Shown piece after piece: positions 15,330 through 29,346 of a DNA stretch of 64,000 bases (position 1 is its first letter; each line of letters opens with the position of its first letter). Made by a program: the position numbers and the translations under genes. The notes beneath the pieces were generated by a model. The model saw nothing but the letters and a program-made list of their open reading frames with translations, was not told where the DNA came from and did no database searches. The DNA is from Bradyrhizobium sp. CIAT3101 (lineage in GTDB: Bacteria > Pseudomonadota > Alphaproteobacteria > Rhizobiales > Xanthobacteraceae). The stretch is from positions 3,307,001-3,371,000 of the forward strand of contig NZ_CP121634.1 in assembly GCF_029714945.1 (NCBI RefSeq), read 5' to 3'.

Positions 15330-15419
15330 ATGGACAAGGTAGAGCGGTCATTCGCCGCCGCGACGGCGGCTGGCTTCGTGGTGGCGGTCATCGGGATCGT
15401 GCTGCTGGCGCTGATGTAG
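15330..15419 (+). CDS. 29-aa single-helix membrane protein
   Basis: ATG 15330 to TAG 15419. MDKVERSFAAATAAGFVVAV then IGIVLLALM: a short charged N-terminus (D, K, E, R) followed by one transmembrane helix that runs to the end. GGGGTGG lies upstream. The N-terminus and length match the gene at 16158 (MDRAERFFLALTLVGG...), suggesting a paralogous family of micro-membrane proteins. Function unknown; no antisense RNA or toxin context can be proven. Confidence 0.6.
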   Translation: MDKVERSFAAATAAGFVVAVIGIVLLALM

Positions 15420-15503
15420 CGGCGGTCCGGGCGGCACGCGCCGGTCAAAACGCGAAAACAACCCCATGCACAGTAGGCAACAGCCTGTTTTGCCTGGCGT
15501 TTC

Positions 15504-15671
15504 CTAGTGCACCTTGATCTCGTCCAGCGGCAGACGGAGATCGGCGGCACGCTCCGCGCGATCCCTCCTGCTGAACTCGATTTCCTTGCGCTCGAACTTG
15601 CGCATCTCCTCGAGCGCCGCCTCAAGCAGAGAATTGCGCCTGACAGCACCGGCTTGCGTGTTTTCCGTCAT
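15504..15671 (-). CDS. 55-aa hypothetical protein
   Basis: ATG 15671. A soluble, highly charged peptide starting MTENTQAGAVRRNSLLEAAL and continuing EEMRKFERKEIEFSRRDRAE, predicted to be mostly one long helix, ending LPLDEIKVH. The ribosome binding site is weak (TTGGATC), and an in-frame ATG at 15686 is also possible. The strong amphipathic helix and absence of rare residues make it a likely real gene. No function can be assigned. Confidence 0.6.
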   Translation of the reverse strand: MTENTQAGAVRRNSLLEAALEEMRKFERKEIEFSRRDRAERAADLRLPLDEIKVH

Positions 15672-15686
15672 GATCCAATTCCCCAT

Positions 15687-16157
15687 TGCGGCAGCCCCGT
15701 TTCAAGTCGGGCCTGCGAAAAAAGGTTCGGTGCCACACGATTGCGGAATGATGACGGCGCGTCTTTGATGCGCATCATCTTCGAAGCAAACGCGTCCTCA
15801 GATCTTGCGAAGGGCAGGGGCAGGGGTGGCCGCAGAGAGCCAGGTTGGAAAGCAACAACGCCGCCCGCTTGAAATATATTTGCGGGCGGCGGCTTTCCAG
15901 CCCCGAGGGGAAGCGCAAAACCCCGGTCATGATTAGTCTGGATGGACTAGTCAGAGGTTCAATGGTCCACACCTGAAAAGGCGGATCAGGACACATGACA
16001 AGACTGCACCGGGCGGCACGGTGGGGCAGGTCGCTGCCATCTCTTTGAACAACAGGTTGCGTTCCGGGGCCCCCAGATTCCGGGCGCTGTCCTGCTTAGG
16101 ACACTTATCAACGGTGTTGCGTTGAGAGCCATGGGGTGACCCAAGCGGGAGGTCGCC
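15687..16157. other. 470-bp intergenic region with large hairpin
   Basis: No convincing gene. A strong inverted repeat at 15847-15898 has inner arms CGCCGCCCGC / GCGGGCGGCG (15859-15868 and 15882-15891) around an AT-rich 13-base loop, plus outer arms GGAAAGC / GCTTTCC. A second, shorter near-palindrome TGATTAGTC / GACTAGTCA lies at 15930-15953 and may be an operator. The rest shows nothing clear. Confidence 0.5.
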
Positions 16158-16250
16158 ATGGATAGGGCGGAACGGTTCTTTCTTGCGCTGACACTGGTGG
16201 GCGGAGCTTGTCTCTGCATCGCGTTCGCGTTGTGGATGCTGGGCGTTTAG
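16158..16250 (+). CDS. 30-aa single-helix membrane protein
   Basis: ATG 16158 with GGGAGG six bases upstream, an excellent ribosome binding site; TAG ends at 16250. MDRAERFFLALTLVGGACLC then IAFALWMLGV: charged N-terminus, one transmembrane helix with two cysteines. Same layout as the 29-aa protein at 15330 (MD-R/K-x-ER-x-F start). A terminator-like hairpin with a T run follows at 16329. Function unknown. Confidence 0.65.
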   Translation: MDRAERFFLALTLVGGACLCIAFALWMLGV

Positions 16251-16328
16251 GAACGTTCGTTCGTCTGCCAAGTTTTCCCGATGCCCTTCCCCAAAGGGCA
16301 GACCCAAGTCGAATTGCCCCGGCTCCTT

Positions 16329-16352
16329 GCCCCTGTGAGCTGGGGCCTTTTT
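16329..16352 (+). terminator. Rho-independent terminator
   Basis: GCCCC / GGGGC stem with an 8-base loop followed by CTTTTT, 78 bp after the 30-aa membrane protein gene. Confidence 0.7.
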
Positions 16353-16488
16353 CGTTCACCCGCGATTTGAAATTAACACACGTCCGATTCACATTTGTTG
16401 TGGCAGCGGATTGTTAACCGGGAAAAGCTGGCAACATCCGGGGCTGGCAAAGCCATTTCAGTGCGGAATGATTGAAACCCGGAGCATG

Positions 16489-16516
16489 AGGGCCGCTGTC
16501 TTGGGACAGCGGCCCT
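16489..16516 (+). terminator. Strong hairpin, possible small RNA terminator
   Basis: Perfect 12-bp arms AGGGCCGCTGTC / GACAGCGGCCCT with a TTGG loop, followed by TTGCTT on the plus strand. No protein gene lies between the terminator at 16352 and this hairpin, so it may end a short non-coding transcript starting around 16390-16420. Confidence 0.45.
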
Positions 16517-16558
16517 TTGCTTGGCATCCGCGATGGCAGATGAGCACACTGGCGCGTT

Positions 16559-16579
16559 GGCCCCGGTTGACCCGGGGCC
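16559..16579. repeat. GC-rich hairpin
   Basis: GGCCCCGG / CCGGGGCC with a 5-base loop, immediately before the stop codon of the minus-strand 29-aa gene (16604). It has no T run on either strand, so its role as a terminator is uncertain. Confidence 0.4.
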
Positions 16580-16603
16580 GCTTCGATCAGATCTGAGGCG
16601 GCC

Positions 16604-16693
16604 TTAAAGCGCGAGGGCGACGTACAGGAACGCTTCCGCCAATATGGCAGTCCATGCGATCGATAGGGACAAGAGCAGCTTGTCGCGCGTCAT
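16604..16693 (-). CDS. 29-aa single-helix membrane protein
   Basis: ATG 16693 to TAA 16604. MTRDKLLLSLSIAWTAILAE then AFLYVALAL: short charged N-terminus (R, D, K) and a single hydrophobic helix to the C-terminus. The size matches the two plus-strand micro-membrane proteins nearby, although its sequence is only loosely similar. GGGAG lies about 11 bases upstream of the start, a little far. Function unknown; single-helix peptides of this size can be regulators of membrane complexes or toxins. Confidence 0.5.
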   Translation of the reverse strand: MTRDKLLLSLSIAWTAILAEAFLYVALAL

Positions 16694-16828
16694 GGGGCGA
16701 GCTTGCTCCCATAGACTTACACGTATCTGACATCACATGGCCATCACAGGGGATCGCAATCGCGCCCTGCGCCGCTTGAGATGGATCAGAGACCACGGAA
16801 CCAACTTCGTGGCGGGAGAGCTACGGGA

Positions 16829-17005
16829 CTACCCGGCCTTCCTCTCCTTCATCGCGTGTTCCACCTGATCGGCGAGAACGGTCAGATGATCGGCAAGGCG
16901 ACCAAATAGTTCCTGCTTTGCCTTGTCTGTCGCAAGGTCACGGATGAGGGCGCATTCTGCGGCGTCCTTACGGAGCTTCTCGAGCTGATTTTGATAGTCC
17001 TGCAT
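16829..17005 (-). CDS. 58-aa hypothetical protein
   Basis: ATG 17005 to TAG 16829. MQDYQNQLEKLRKDAAECAL continues IRDLATDKAKQELFGRLADH and ends in VEHAMKERKAG. It is a soluble, charged, almost entirely helical peptide with heptad-like spacing, similar in style to short Bradyrhizobium proteins of unknown role. No good ribosome binding site is visible upstream; coding status rests on amino-acid composition and the absence of stops. Confidence 0.55.
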   Translation of the reverse strand: MQDYQNQLEKLRKDAAECALIRDLATDKAKQELFGRLADHLTVLADQVEHAMKERKAG

Positions 17006-17196
17006 GGCACAGCCAGTTGCTTGTTTTTCCCGACCTTAGACCGGGACAAGCAAATCGGGACACAACAAAAATCAACCTGGGGTCCCGGGGCTAAATCACG
17101 GTCAGCGCCGAATTCCCGGCGCCTGGTCGAAATTGGCCATTCGCAGATGCAAAACAGGCCATCTTGCTTAGCTGCGGCGCCCGCTTTTATCGACGC

Positions 17197-17394
17197 TCAG
17201 GTTGGAGTTCTGAGGCCCGGTGAATTCAACCATTCATCGATGCGGGCCGTCATATCGGCTTGTCGAGCCTTCTCCAGGAGGGCTTCCTTCTCCTGGCCGG
17301 ACGGCAGCTGTTCGGCTCTCTCCCGCGCTCGTCGAGCTTCTTCTATAAGGCGCTCGCCCTGCGCTCTATCCTGTTTAAACCGGTGGCGTTTCAT
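17197..17394 (-). CDS. 65-aa hypothetical protein
   Basis: ATG 17394 with GAGGACG a few bases upstream. The product MKRHRFKQDRAQGERLIEEA continues RRARERAEQLPSGQEKEALL and ends WLNSPGLRTPT. Highly charged and helical. I recall close relatives of this short protein as frequent and multi-copy in Bradyrhizobium, without function. Lies about 260 bp upstream of recA on the opposite strand. Confidence 0.68.
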   Translation of the reverse strand: MKRHRFKQDRAQGERLIEEARRARERAEQLPSGQEKEALLEKARQADMTARIDEWLNSPGLRTPT

Positions 17395-17548
17395 TTGAAC
17401 GTCCTCCCGAATGAAAACGCGTGAGGGAAATTAACGTTCGAAACTGGAACCTTACATCAGGTGTTCGCCCGGCGGAACGCGCGATGTTGGCAGATCAAAA
17501 CAGGCCATTGTGACGATTAGAACCGGGCCGGCACCGAATTCCGCAAAA

Positions 17549-17563
17549 GAACATATTGCGAAC
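17549..17563. promoter_or_regulatory. LexA (SOS) box of recA
   Basis: GAAC-ATATTGC-GAAC fits the alphaproteobacterial SOS consensus GAAC-N7-GAAC exactly; a further GAAC follows at 17567-17570. It lies about 95 bp upstream of the recA start. LexA repression and induction by DNA damage are therefore expected. Confidence 0.88.
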
Positions 17564-17656
17564 TAAGAACAAATAGTGTACGTTGTTTTTATCGACGACC
17601 CGCCGCGCCAATCGTTTGTCCCGCACCCGAATCCTCGCCATAAGGAGCACGACCCA

Positions 17657-18745
<1,089 letters not shown>

Positions 18746-18772
18746 GCCCGAGTAGAAGTTTTCGCGAGGAGC

Positions 18773-18822
18773 GGGCGCTGAGGACGTTGAGTTGCCGACG
18801 TCGTCAGTGCCCGTTTCTTTTT
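18773..18822 (+). terminator. recA terminator
   Basis: Long stem GGGCGCTGAGGACGT / ACGTCGTCAGTGCCC (two mismatches) followed by GTTTCTTTTT. It separates recA from the DUF1835-type gene. Confidence 0.82.
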
Positions 18823-18846
18823 GCGTTGTCGTGATCGGGTGGTGTG

Positions 18847-19827
18847 ATGAAACGTCTGATCTTGACTGGCTGGGGCGGCGGGAGCGAGCTTGCGCGATCG
18901 GGCTTGGCCGAGATCGTCATCCCGTTCCATTTTCAATTCGCATGGGGGCCTCTCCCATCGCCAGAAAAGCTCTCGGCCTATTTCGCGGCCTACACGGCAG
19001 ATCTTGGCCCGGCTGAACACTGGTCGGATTGGGTTCGTTGGCCACGGGGTACCAAGGGGCGCAAATTATCCCTGGCCGAGTTTTGCGAGCCTTATGACGA
19101 GATCGAACTCTGGTTCGCGGCGACCGCCCGAGACCAATTGCAACTCGTCTGGTTGCTCGACCACCTCAGTGGTTGTCCTGCGCTGGCCCAGAAGCTCACG
19201 TTGCGATTGCTGGACTCCGATCTGAGGTTCAGTCCCGATTATGATTTCGCCAAGTCCGAGCCGCATATTCCTGTCGGGGACGTCCGTGCTGAGGACTTCG
19301 AGACAGCCAAGTTGGCGTGGTCGGCCTACCGCGCGCCGACCCCTGAGCCCTGCACCAAACTTCTTCACCGCGATTTGAGTGGCTTGCTCATGCTGCGGCC
19401 AGCCTTGCTCGAGCTTCTGGCAGAGCTCCCGTCTCCCTTGACAGGGCTCGGTGCGACGGAAATGCGATTTTTGGAGATGCTTGACTGGTATGTGAACACG
19501 AATCCGTTGTTCCATCTAAGCTCGTTACGCGGCACTTACGTGTGGGGTGAGGTCGAACTGGGATATTTGCTCGAAGGCCTCGCCCTCGGCCCCAAGCCTG
19601 CTGTGGCCGGGTTAGGCGACGAACTTCGTACCATCGACCTTCAGAACTTGCGAGCTCGGCACGAAGTCTATCTCCGCAGCCGGTTGTCCCTGACCGAATT
19701 CGGCAAGGCTGTCCTGGCCCATCAGGAAGACTTCAGTCGTTACAATCCGAGCGATCGCTGGTGGGGCGGTACGCATCTGACCAACAACCGACTGTGGCGC
19801 TACGGCGCTGTTTTGACAAAACCTTGA
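18847..19827 (+). CDS. DUF1835-type protein, paralogue 1
   Basis: 326 residues from ATG 18847. The layout fits DUF1835 proteins as I remember them: an N-terminal region ending near [20 protein letters not shown] (about residues 88-107; family pattern E.VLWF..D..DQLQL..LL), a [12 protein letters not shown] motif in the middle, a [15 protein letters not shown] segment, and the C-terminal [15 protein letters not shown]. Function of the family is not established. The next gene (19929) is a diverged paralogue in the same direction. A recA terminator lies between, so it is not part of the SOS transcript, though no obvious own promoter is visible. Confidence 0.72.
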   Translation: MKRLILTGWGGGSELARSGLAEIVIPFHFQFAWGPLPSPEKLSAYFAAYTADLGPAEHWSDWVRWPRGTKGRKLSLAEFCEPYDEIELWFAATARDQLQLVWLLDHLSGCPALAQKLTLRLLDSDLRFSPDYDFAKSEPHIPVGDVRAEDFETAKLAWSAYRAPTPEPCTKLLHRDLSGLLMLRPALLELLAELPSPLTGLGATEMRFLEMLDWYVNTNPLFHLSSLRGTYVWGEVELGYLLEGLALGPKPAVAGLGDELRTIDLQNLRARHEVYLRSRLSLTEFGKAVLAHQEDFSRYNPSDRWWGGTHLTNNRLWRYGAVLTKP

Positions 19828-19928
19828 TGGACGCGAGCAATGAGACCCGCTCACTTGTCGCGCCTGGATGATGTCAACCTAGTCGCTCAAGACGTTGCCG
19901 TATTGCGTATCGATTTCGAGAGGCAGCC

Positions 19929-20903
19929 GTGTCCCATTTGATTCTAGCGACGAATGATCTTGCGGAAAACGTGCTTGGCCAATCAGGCCTGGCGAACCTC
20001 GCGCTCGGGTTCTCTCTGCGCTTCGTCTCGGGGAAGTTGCCGTCAGAGGAGCAGCTCTTGATGGGGCTGGAGCGGCGAACGGCAAAGCACTGCAACTCAG
20101 GGGATCATTGGCTTGATGACACTTGTCGCGGCTCGCTGAATGGTTTCGGCACGCGCGATATCGGTTTCTTCGAGCTGTGCGCGAAGTTCGATTCGATCGA
20201 AGTGTGGGTCGACCCGGTGCATAGTGATCAACTCGTGCTGGTCTGGCTCCTCGACCTGCTTCGCCCCTACAAGGAGATCACGTCGAAGCTGAGCCTGGTG
20301 CATACGGACGTCGAGGTTACCAACTATGCTCCGGAGTCCGTTGCAAAATGGAAGTTGCCGGCCTTCAAGGTGGCCGACAGCCATTTGGTGACCGCAAGCC
20401 GCGCCTGGCGAGCCTATCGGGCTGCAACGCCAGAGCCCTGTTTCGATCTGCTGATGACGGACCTCATGATCCTGCCGAGGCTTCGCGCGGCGCTCATTGC
20501 GATGCTTGAAGAGCTTCCGGGCAGGGTGACGGGACTCGGTGCCAGCGAAATGGACATGCTGGAGGATGTGAACAATGGGGAAACCGACCCAAGGCGCGTC
20601 ACCGAGGCAAGATGGATTCGCGATGTGTTTGACGAGAACGAAGCCAGAAATGCCTTGCACGAACTGGCGGAATATTCGACGCCGCCGGTCCTGTTGGGCG
20701 ATCCGTTGTTCGACGATGAGGACCGCTACTTCGGCAGGAGCGAGTGGAAGGTCACGTTGACCGACCTCGGGCGTTCGCTTGTCGCCCGCGAAGACGACAT
20801 GTGGCGCCACAACTCCATCAAGCGCTGGTGGGGCGGCACTGAACTCACCAACGAACGGCTCTGGCGATGGGATCGCGAAAGCCGGTCGTTGGTTGCGCCT
20901 TAG
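19929..20903 (+). CDS. DUF1835-type protein, paralogue 2
   Basis: 324 residues from GTG 19929 with AGAGG upstream. It shares the landmarks of paralogue 1: DSIEVWVDPVHSDQLVLVWL, RAYRAATPEPC, GRVTGLGASEMDMLE and RWWGGTELTNERLWRWD, but overall similarity is low, so the duplication is old. It has 101 bp of non-coding DNA upstream. No catalytic residues can be named. It is followed by palindromic repeats and the gcvP fragment. Confidence 0.72.
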   Translation: MSHLILATNDLAENVLGQSGLANLALGFSLRFVSGKLPSEEQLLMGLERRTAKHCNSGDHWLDDTCRGSLNGFGTRDIGFFELCAKFDSIEVWVDPVHSDQLVLVWLLDLLRPYKEITSKLSLVHTDVEVTNYAPESVAKWKLPAFKVADSHLVTASRAWRAYRAATPEPCFDLLMTDLMILPRLRAALIAMLEELPGRVTGLGASEMDMLEDVNNGETDPRRVTEARWIRDVFDENEARNALHELAEYSTPPVLLGDPLFDDEDRYFGRSEWKVTLTDLGRSLVAREDDMWRHNSIKRWWGGTELTNERLWRWDRESRSLVAP

Positions 20904-20919
20904 AGGCGGGTTCAGTGCG

Positions 20920-21031
20920 GTAGGGTGGATTAGCCTAAGGCGTAATCCACCGTGTCTGTCTCCGTTGAAGCAGAAGTGGTGGGTTACGCTAGCGTCCGCG
21001 CTTCGCGCAGCCGCCAGCTAACCCACCCTAC
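20920..21031. repeat. GTAGGGTGG palindromic element 1
   Basis: Starts GTAGGGTGG (20920) and ends CCACCCTAC (21031), with internal GTAATCCACC and GGTGGGTTACGC forming nested inverted repeats. The element type is one of the dispersed palindromes I know from Bradyrhizobium. It borders the gcvP fragment directly. Confidence 0.7.
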
Positions 21032-21036
21032 GAAGC

Positions 21037-21523
21037 TTACTCCGCCGCTTCCGCGTAATCGCTCACCGGCGGGCACGAGCACACGAGGTTACGGTCGCCA
21101 TAGACGTTGTCGACGCGGCCGACGGGGCACCAATACTTGTCGGTGCGCGAGGTGCCGGCGGGGAAGCAGCCTTCGCTGCGGGCGTAGGCGCGCTTCCAAT
21201 CGTCGTCGGCGATGTCGTGCACGGTGTGCGGGGCGTGACGCAATGGCGAGGCCTCGATCTTGAAGCGGCCGGCCTCGACCTCGGCGATCTCCTTCCGGAT
21301 CGCGATCATGGCGTCGCAGAAGCGATCCAGCTCTGCCTTCGATTCCGACTCCGTCGGCTCGATCATCAGCGTGCCCGGCACCGGGAAGCTCATGGTCGGC
21401 GCGTGGAAGCCGTAGTCGATCAGGCGTTTTGCGATGTCGTCGACGGTGACACCTGACGTCGTCTTCAGCGGACGGGGATCGACGATGCATTCGTGCGCGA
21501 CGCGGCCCCTGGCGTTCTTGTAG
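21037..21523 (-). pseudogene. Duplicated 3' end of gcvP
   Basis: Copy of the last 162 codons of gcvP: 21038-21523 aligns without gaps to 21634-22119 (offset 596) and I count 25 base differences in 486 (about 95% identity). Translated, only one residue differs (FPAGTS here, FPQGTS in gcvP). The part lacks the pyridoxal-phosphate lysine and catalytic N-terminal domain, so it cannot be an active P-protein. The frame stays open to an ATG at 21540 that lies in the palindromic element, giving a 167-codon frame; expression is doubtful. Confidence 0.88.
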
Positions 21524-21527
21524 TGCC

Positions 21528-21615
21528 GTAGGGTGGGCAAAGGCGCGTAGCGCCGTGCCCACGATCTTTCACGTCATGCAAAGGTGGTGGGCACGCTTCG
21601 CTTTGCCCACCCTAC
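21528..21615. repeat. GTAGGGTGG palindromic element 2
   Basis: Perfect 15-bp outer arms GTAGGGTGGGCAAAG (21528-21542) and CTTTGCCCACCCTAC (21601-21615), with inner GTGCCCAC / GTGGGCAC arms. It sits exactly at the junction between the duplicated gcvP tail and the intact gcvP. Confidence 0.75.
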
Positions 21616-21632
21616 GAGAGCTCCGTCGCGTC

Positions 21633-24500
<2,868 letters not shown>

Positions 24501-24528
24501 GGGTCCTCGCTTAGATTTCGCTGTCGCC

Positions 24529-24629
24529 GTCATGCCCCGCGAAGGCGGGGCATCCAGTACACGCAAGCGTCACAGCTTGAACCGAGAAGCTGCGGCGTAC
24601 TGGATCGCCCGCCTGCGCGGGCGATGACA
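24529..24629. repeat. Palindromic repeat between gcvH and gcvP
   Basis: Two hairpin ends GTCATGCCCCGC..GCGGGGCATCCAGTAC and GTACTGGATCGCCCGC..GCGGGCGATGAC enclose a short centre. This is a dispersed palindrome type I know from Bradyrhizobium. In the gcv transcript it could form a strong structure between the two genes and affect relative expression. Confidence 0.75.
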
Positions 24630-24658
24630 CCGAATATGAGGTCAGAGTTCGCTTCATC

Positions 24659-25027
24659 TCACGCCGTATGCGCCTTGTAGGCGGCTTCATCCATGAGGCC
24701 GCCGAGCTCGCTCTTGTCGGCAATCTTGATCTTGAAGAACCAGGCTTTGCTTTGTGCATCCGAGTTCACCAGCGCTGGCTCGGCGGCGAGTTCGGCGTTG
24801 GTCTCGAGCACCTCGCCGGAGATCGGCGCGTAAACGTCGGAGGCGGCCTTGACCGATTCCACGACGGCGGCGGCTTCCGCCTTCTTCAGGGTGCGGCCGA
24901 CCTTGGGCAATTCGACGAACACGACGTCGCCGAGCTGCGACTGCGCGTAATCCGTGATGCCGACGGTTGCGACATCGCCGTCGATCGCGAGCCATTCGTG
25001 GTCGGTGGTGTACAGCGTCGTGGTCAT
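24659..25027 (-). CDS. gcvH: Glycine cleavage system H protein
   Basis: 122 residues. The lipoyl-lysine is K60 in [14 protein letters not shown]. The surrounding fold ([20 protein letters not shown] at residues 21-40; [20 protein letters not shown]) is typical. The protein carries the aminomethyl intermediate between GcvP, GcvT and the L-protein. It starts 12 bp after gcvT ends on the same strand, so the two are co-transcribed behind the glycine riboswitch. Confidence 0.98.
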   Translation of the reverse strand: MTTTLYTTDHEWLAIDGDVATVGITDYAQSQLGDVVFVELPKVGRTLKKAEAAAVVESVKAASDVYAPISGEVLETNAELAAEPALVNSDAQSKAWFFKIKIADKSELGGLMDEAAYKAHTA

Positions 25028-25039
25028 TTTCTGAAGTCC

Positions 25040-26188
25040 TCAGCGTTTGTAGGTGTTTTTCACGAACGGCATGGCGGCGACGGTGAGCGGCAGACGTTGC
25101 CCGCGCACCTCGGCGAAGAGTTTTGTATCGAGCGCGCTTGAGGCAGTGGGCACGTAGCCCATCGCCACCGGCGCATTCAGGCTCGGGCCGAAGCCGCCTG
25201 AGGTGACCTTGCCGATCGGCTCGCCGCCCTCGCTATCGGCAAACAACAGCGCGCCTTCGCGCACCGGCGCGCGGCCCTCCGTGCGCAGGCCGACGCGGCG
25301 GCGGGCTGCGCCGTGATCGAAATGCGCGAGGATCTTGTCGGCACCAGGAAAACCGCCGGCGCGGGCGCCGCCGGTGCGGCGGCTCTTCTGCACCGACCAT
25401 TCAAGTGCGGCCTCGACCGGCGTCGTCTCGGTATCGATGTCGTGGCCATAGAGACAGAGCCCGGCTTCCAGCCGCAGGCTGTCGCGGGCACCAAGGCCGA
25501 TCGGCATCACATCGGAGTTGTCCAGCAATGTCTTGGCGAGGCGCTCGGCATTGCTAGCTGCCACCGAGATCTCAAAACCGTCCTCGCCGGTGTAGCCCGA
25601 GCGCGAGACGAAACAGGGGAGGCCGGCAACCTCGTGCGGGCCGGCATCCATGAACTTCATGGCGGGCGCTGCTGCACATAATTTCGCCAGCGCTGACTCG
25701 GCCTTCGGGCCCTGCAACGCGATCAGCGCGCGATCGGCAAGCGAATCGATGATGCAGGCGTCGGAGAGATTCGCGCGCAGATGCGCCTCGTCCTCGGCCT
25801 TGCAGGCGGCGTTGACGACCAGGAACAGGTGATCGCCGAAATTGGCGACCATCAGATCGTCCAGAAGCCCGCCATCGGCATTGGTGAACTGGGCGTAGCG
25901 CTGCCGTCCCGGCGCAATCGCCACAATATCCTGCGGCACCAGCCGCTCCAGCGCGCGGGCGGCGTCCTCGACCCTGCCGGATTTCGGCCGAAGGGCGATC
26001 TGGCCCATGTGGGAGACGTCGAACAGGCCGGCGGAGGAGCGGGTCTGAAGGTGCTCCTTCAGGACGCCTGCGGGGTACTGCACGGGCATGTCGTAGCCCG
26101 CGAACGGCACCATCTTGCCGCCAAGCGTCACATGAAGGTCGTGGAGGGGGGTACGTTTCAGGGAGTCTTTGTCGTCACGCACGGACAT
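25040..26188 (-). CDS. gcvT: Aminomethyltransferase, T-protein
   Basis: 382 residues from ATG 26188 (GAGGA upstream). N-terminal LHDLHVTLGGKMVPFAGYDM and GLFDVSHMGQI, then GYTGEDGFEI and GLGARDSLRLEAGLCLYG, the tetrahydrofolate-binding landmarks of GcvT. It releases ammonia from the aminomethyl-lipoyl group and makes 5,10-methylene-tetrahydrofolate. First gene of gcvT-gcvH-gcvP, with a tandem glycine riboswitch in its leader. Confidence 0.97.
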   Translation of the reverse strand: MSVRDDKDSLKRTPLHDLHVTLGGKMVPFAGYDMPVQYPAGVLKEHLQTRSSAGLFDVSHMGQIALRPKSGRVEDAARALERLVPQDIVAIAPGRQRYAQFTNADGGLLDDLMVANFGDHLFLVVNAACKAEDEAHLRANLSDACIIDSLADRALIALQGPKAESALAKLCAAAPAMKFMDAGPHEVAGLPCFVSRSGYTGEDGFEISVAASNAERLAKTLLDNSDVMPIGLGARDSLRLEAGLCLYGHDIDTETTPVEAALEWSVQKSRRTGGARAGGFPGADKILAHFDHGAARRRVGLRTEGRAPVREGALLFADSEGGEPIGKVTSGGFGPSLNAPVAMGYVPTASSALDTKLFAEVRGQRLPLTVAAMPFVKNTYKR

Positions 26189-26239
26189 CGCAGGGGTCCT
26201 CGGCGGTTCCCCGGGGACGATTCCCCGGAAGCAACCAGT

Positions 26240-26420
26240 CGAAGCCCCATCTGTCGCTGTGCCTGAGAGTATTATCCCGTCGGCGGACGCAGTCCGGGCT
26301 TCAAGCCCGTCGGCGCCTCTTTCCAGATGTCGTCAAAGCCACGCGGTCCTTTTGCCTGAGAGTTTCCGGGGCGGTTGCTCCTTCGGCGCCGGCAATGAAG
26401 CCGGTCTCTCCCGACGTGGC
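26240..26420 (-). promoter_or_regulatory. Tandem glycine riboswitch
   Basis: On the minus strand two aptamers in series end in the conserved CTCTCAGG motif (26362-26355 and 26270-26263). The first begins around 26416 with CGGGAGAGAC and contains GAAGGAGCAA; the second follows immediately, with GGAAAGAGG and a GACGGG segment. This is the known gcvT leader RNA, which in most bacteria turns on glycine cleavage when glycine is high. It lies 50 bp upstream of gcvT. Confidence 0.93.
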
Positions 26421-26646
26421 CGTACGATACAGATGGGTACAGACCACAGCCCGGCCAAGCCTGTCAACGCGCACCTGGCGGCTTTCCAACGGGATTGCGC
26501 GACTGCGGCAACCCTCTGATCTTTCTGCACAGTTTCTGGACAGCGAAGCTGGCCTTGTCTAAAAGCGCTTTGGCCCGCAGATATCAGCCCAAATCACCGG
26601 TTTGGATGGCAGGAAAGCGGGTCCAAGCACACCCGATTGGATGAAC

Positions 26647-29340
<2,694 letters not shown>

Positions 29341-29346
29341 AGGCAG

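Noticed and set aside
15930..15953. Near-palindrome TGATTAGTC / GACTAGTCA as an operator
   Set aside because: One copy only and no gene start nearby to regulate; noted in the region description but not called.
17021..17060. Inverted repeat GCTTGT..CCCG / CGGG..ACAAGC upstream of the 58-aa gene as terminator
   Set aside because: No T run on the relevant strand and it overlaps a likely promoter region; could be chance.
21037..21540. Fragment of gcvP as a functional small gene
   Set aside because: The only start codon lies in a palindromic repeat and the domain lacks the cofactor-binding half; kept as a pseudogene.
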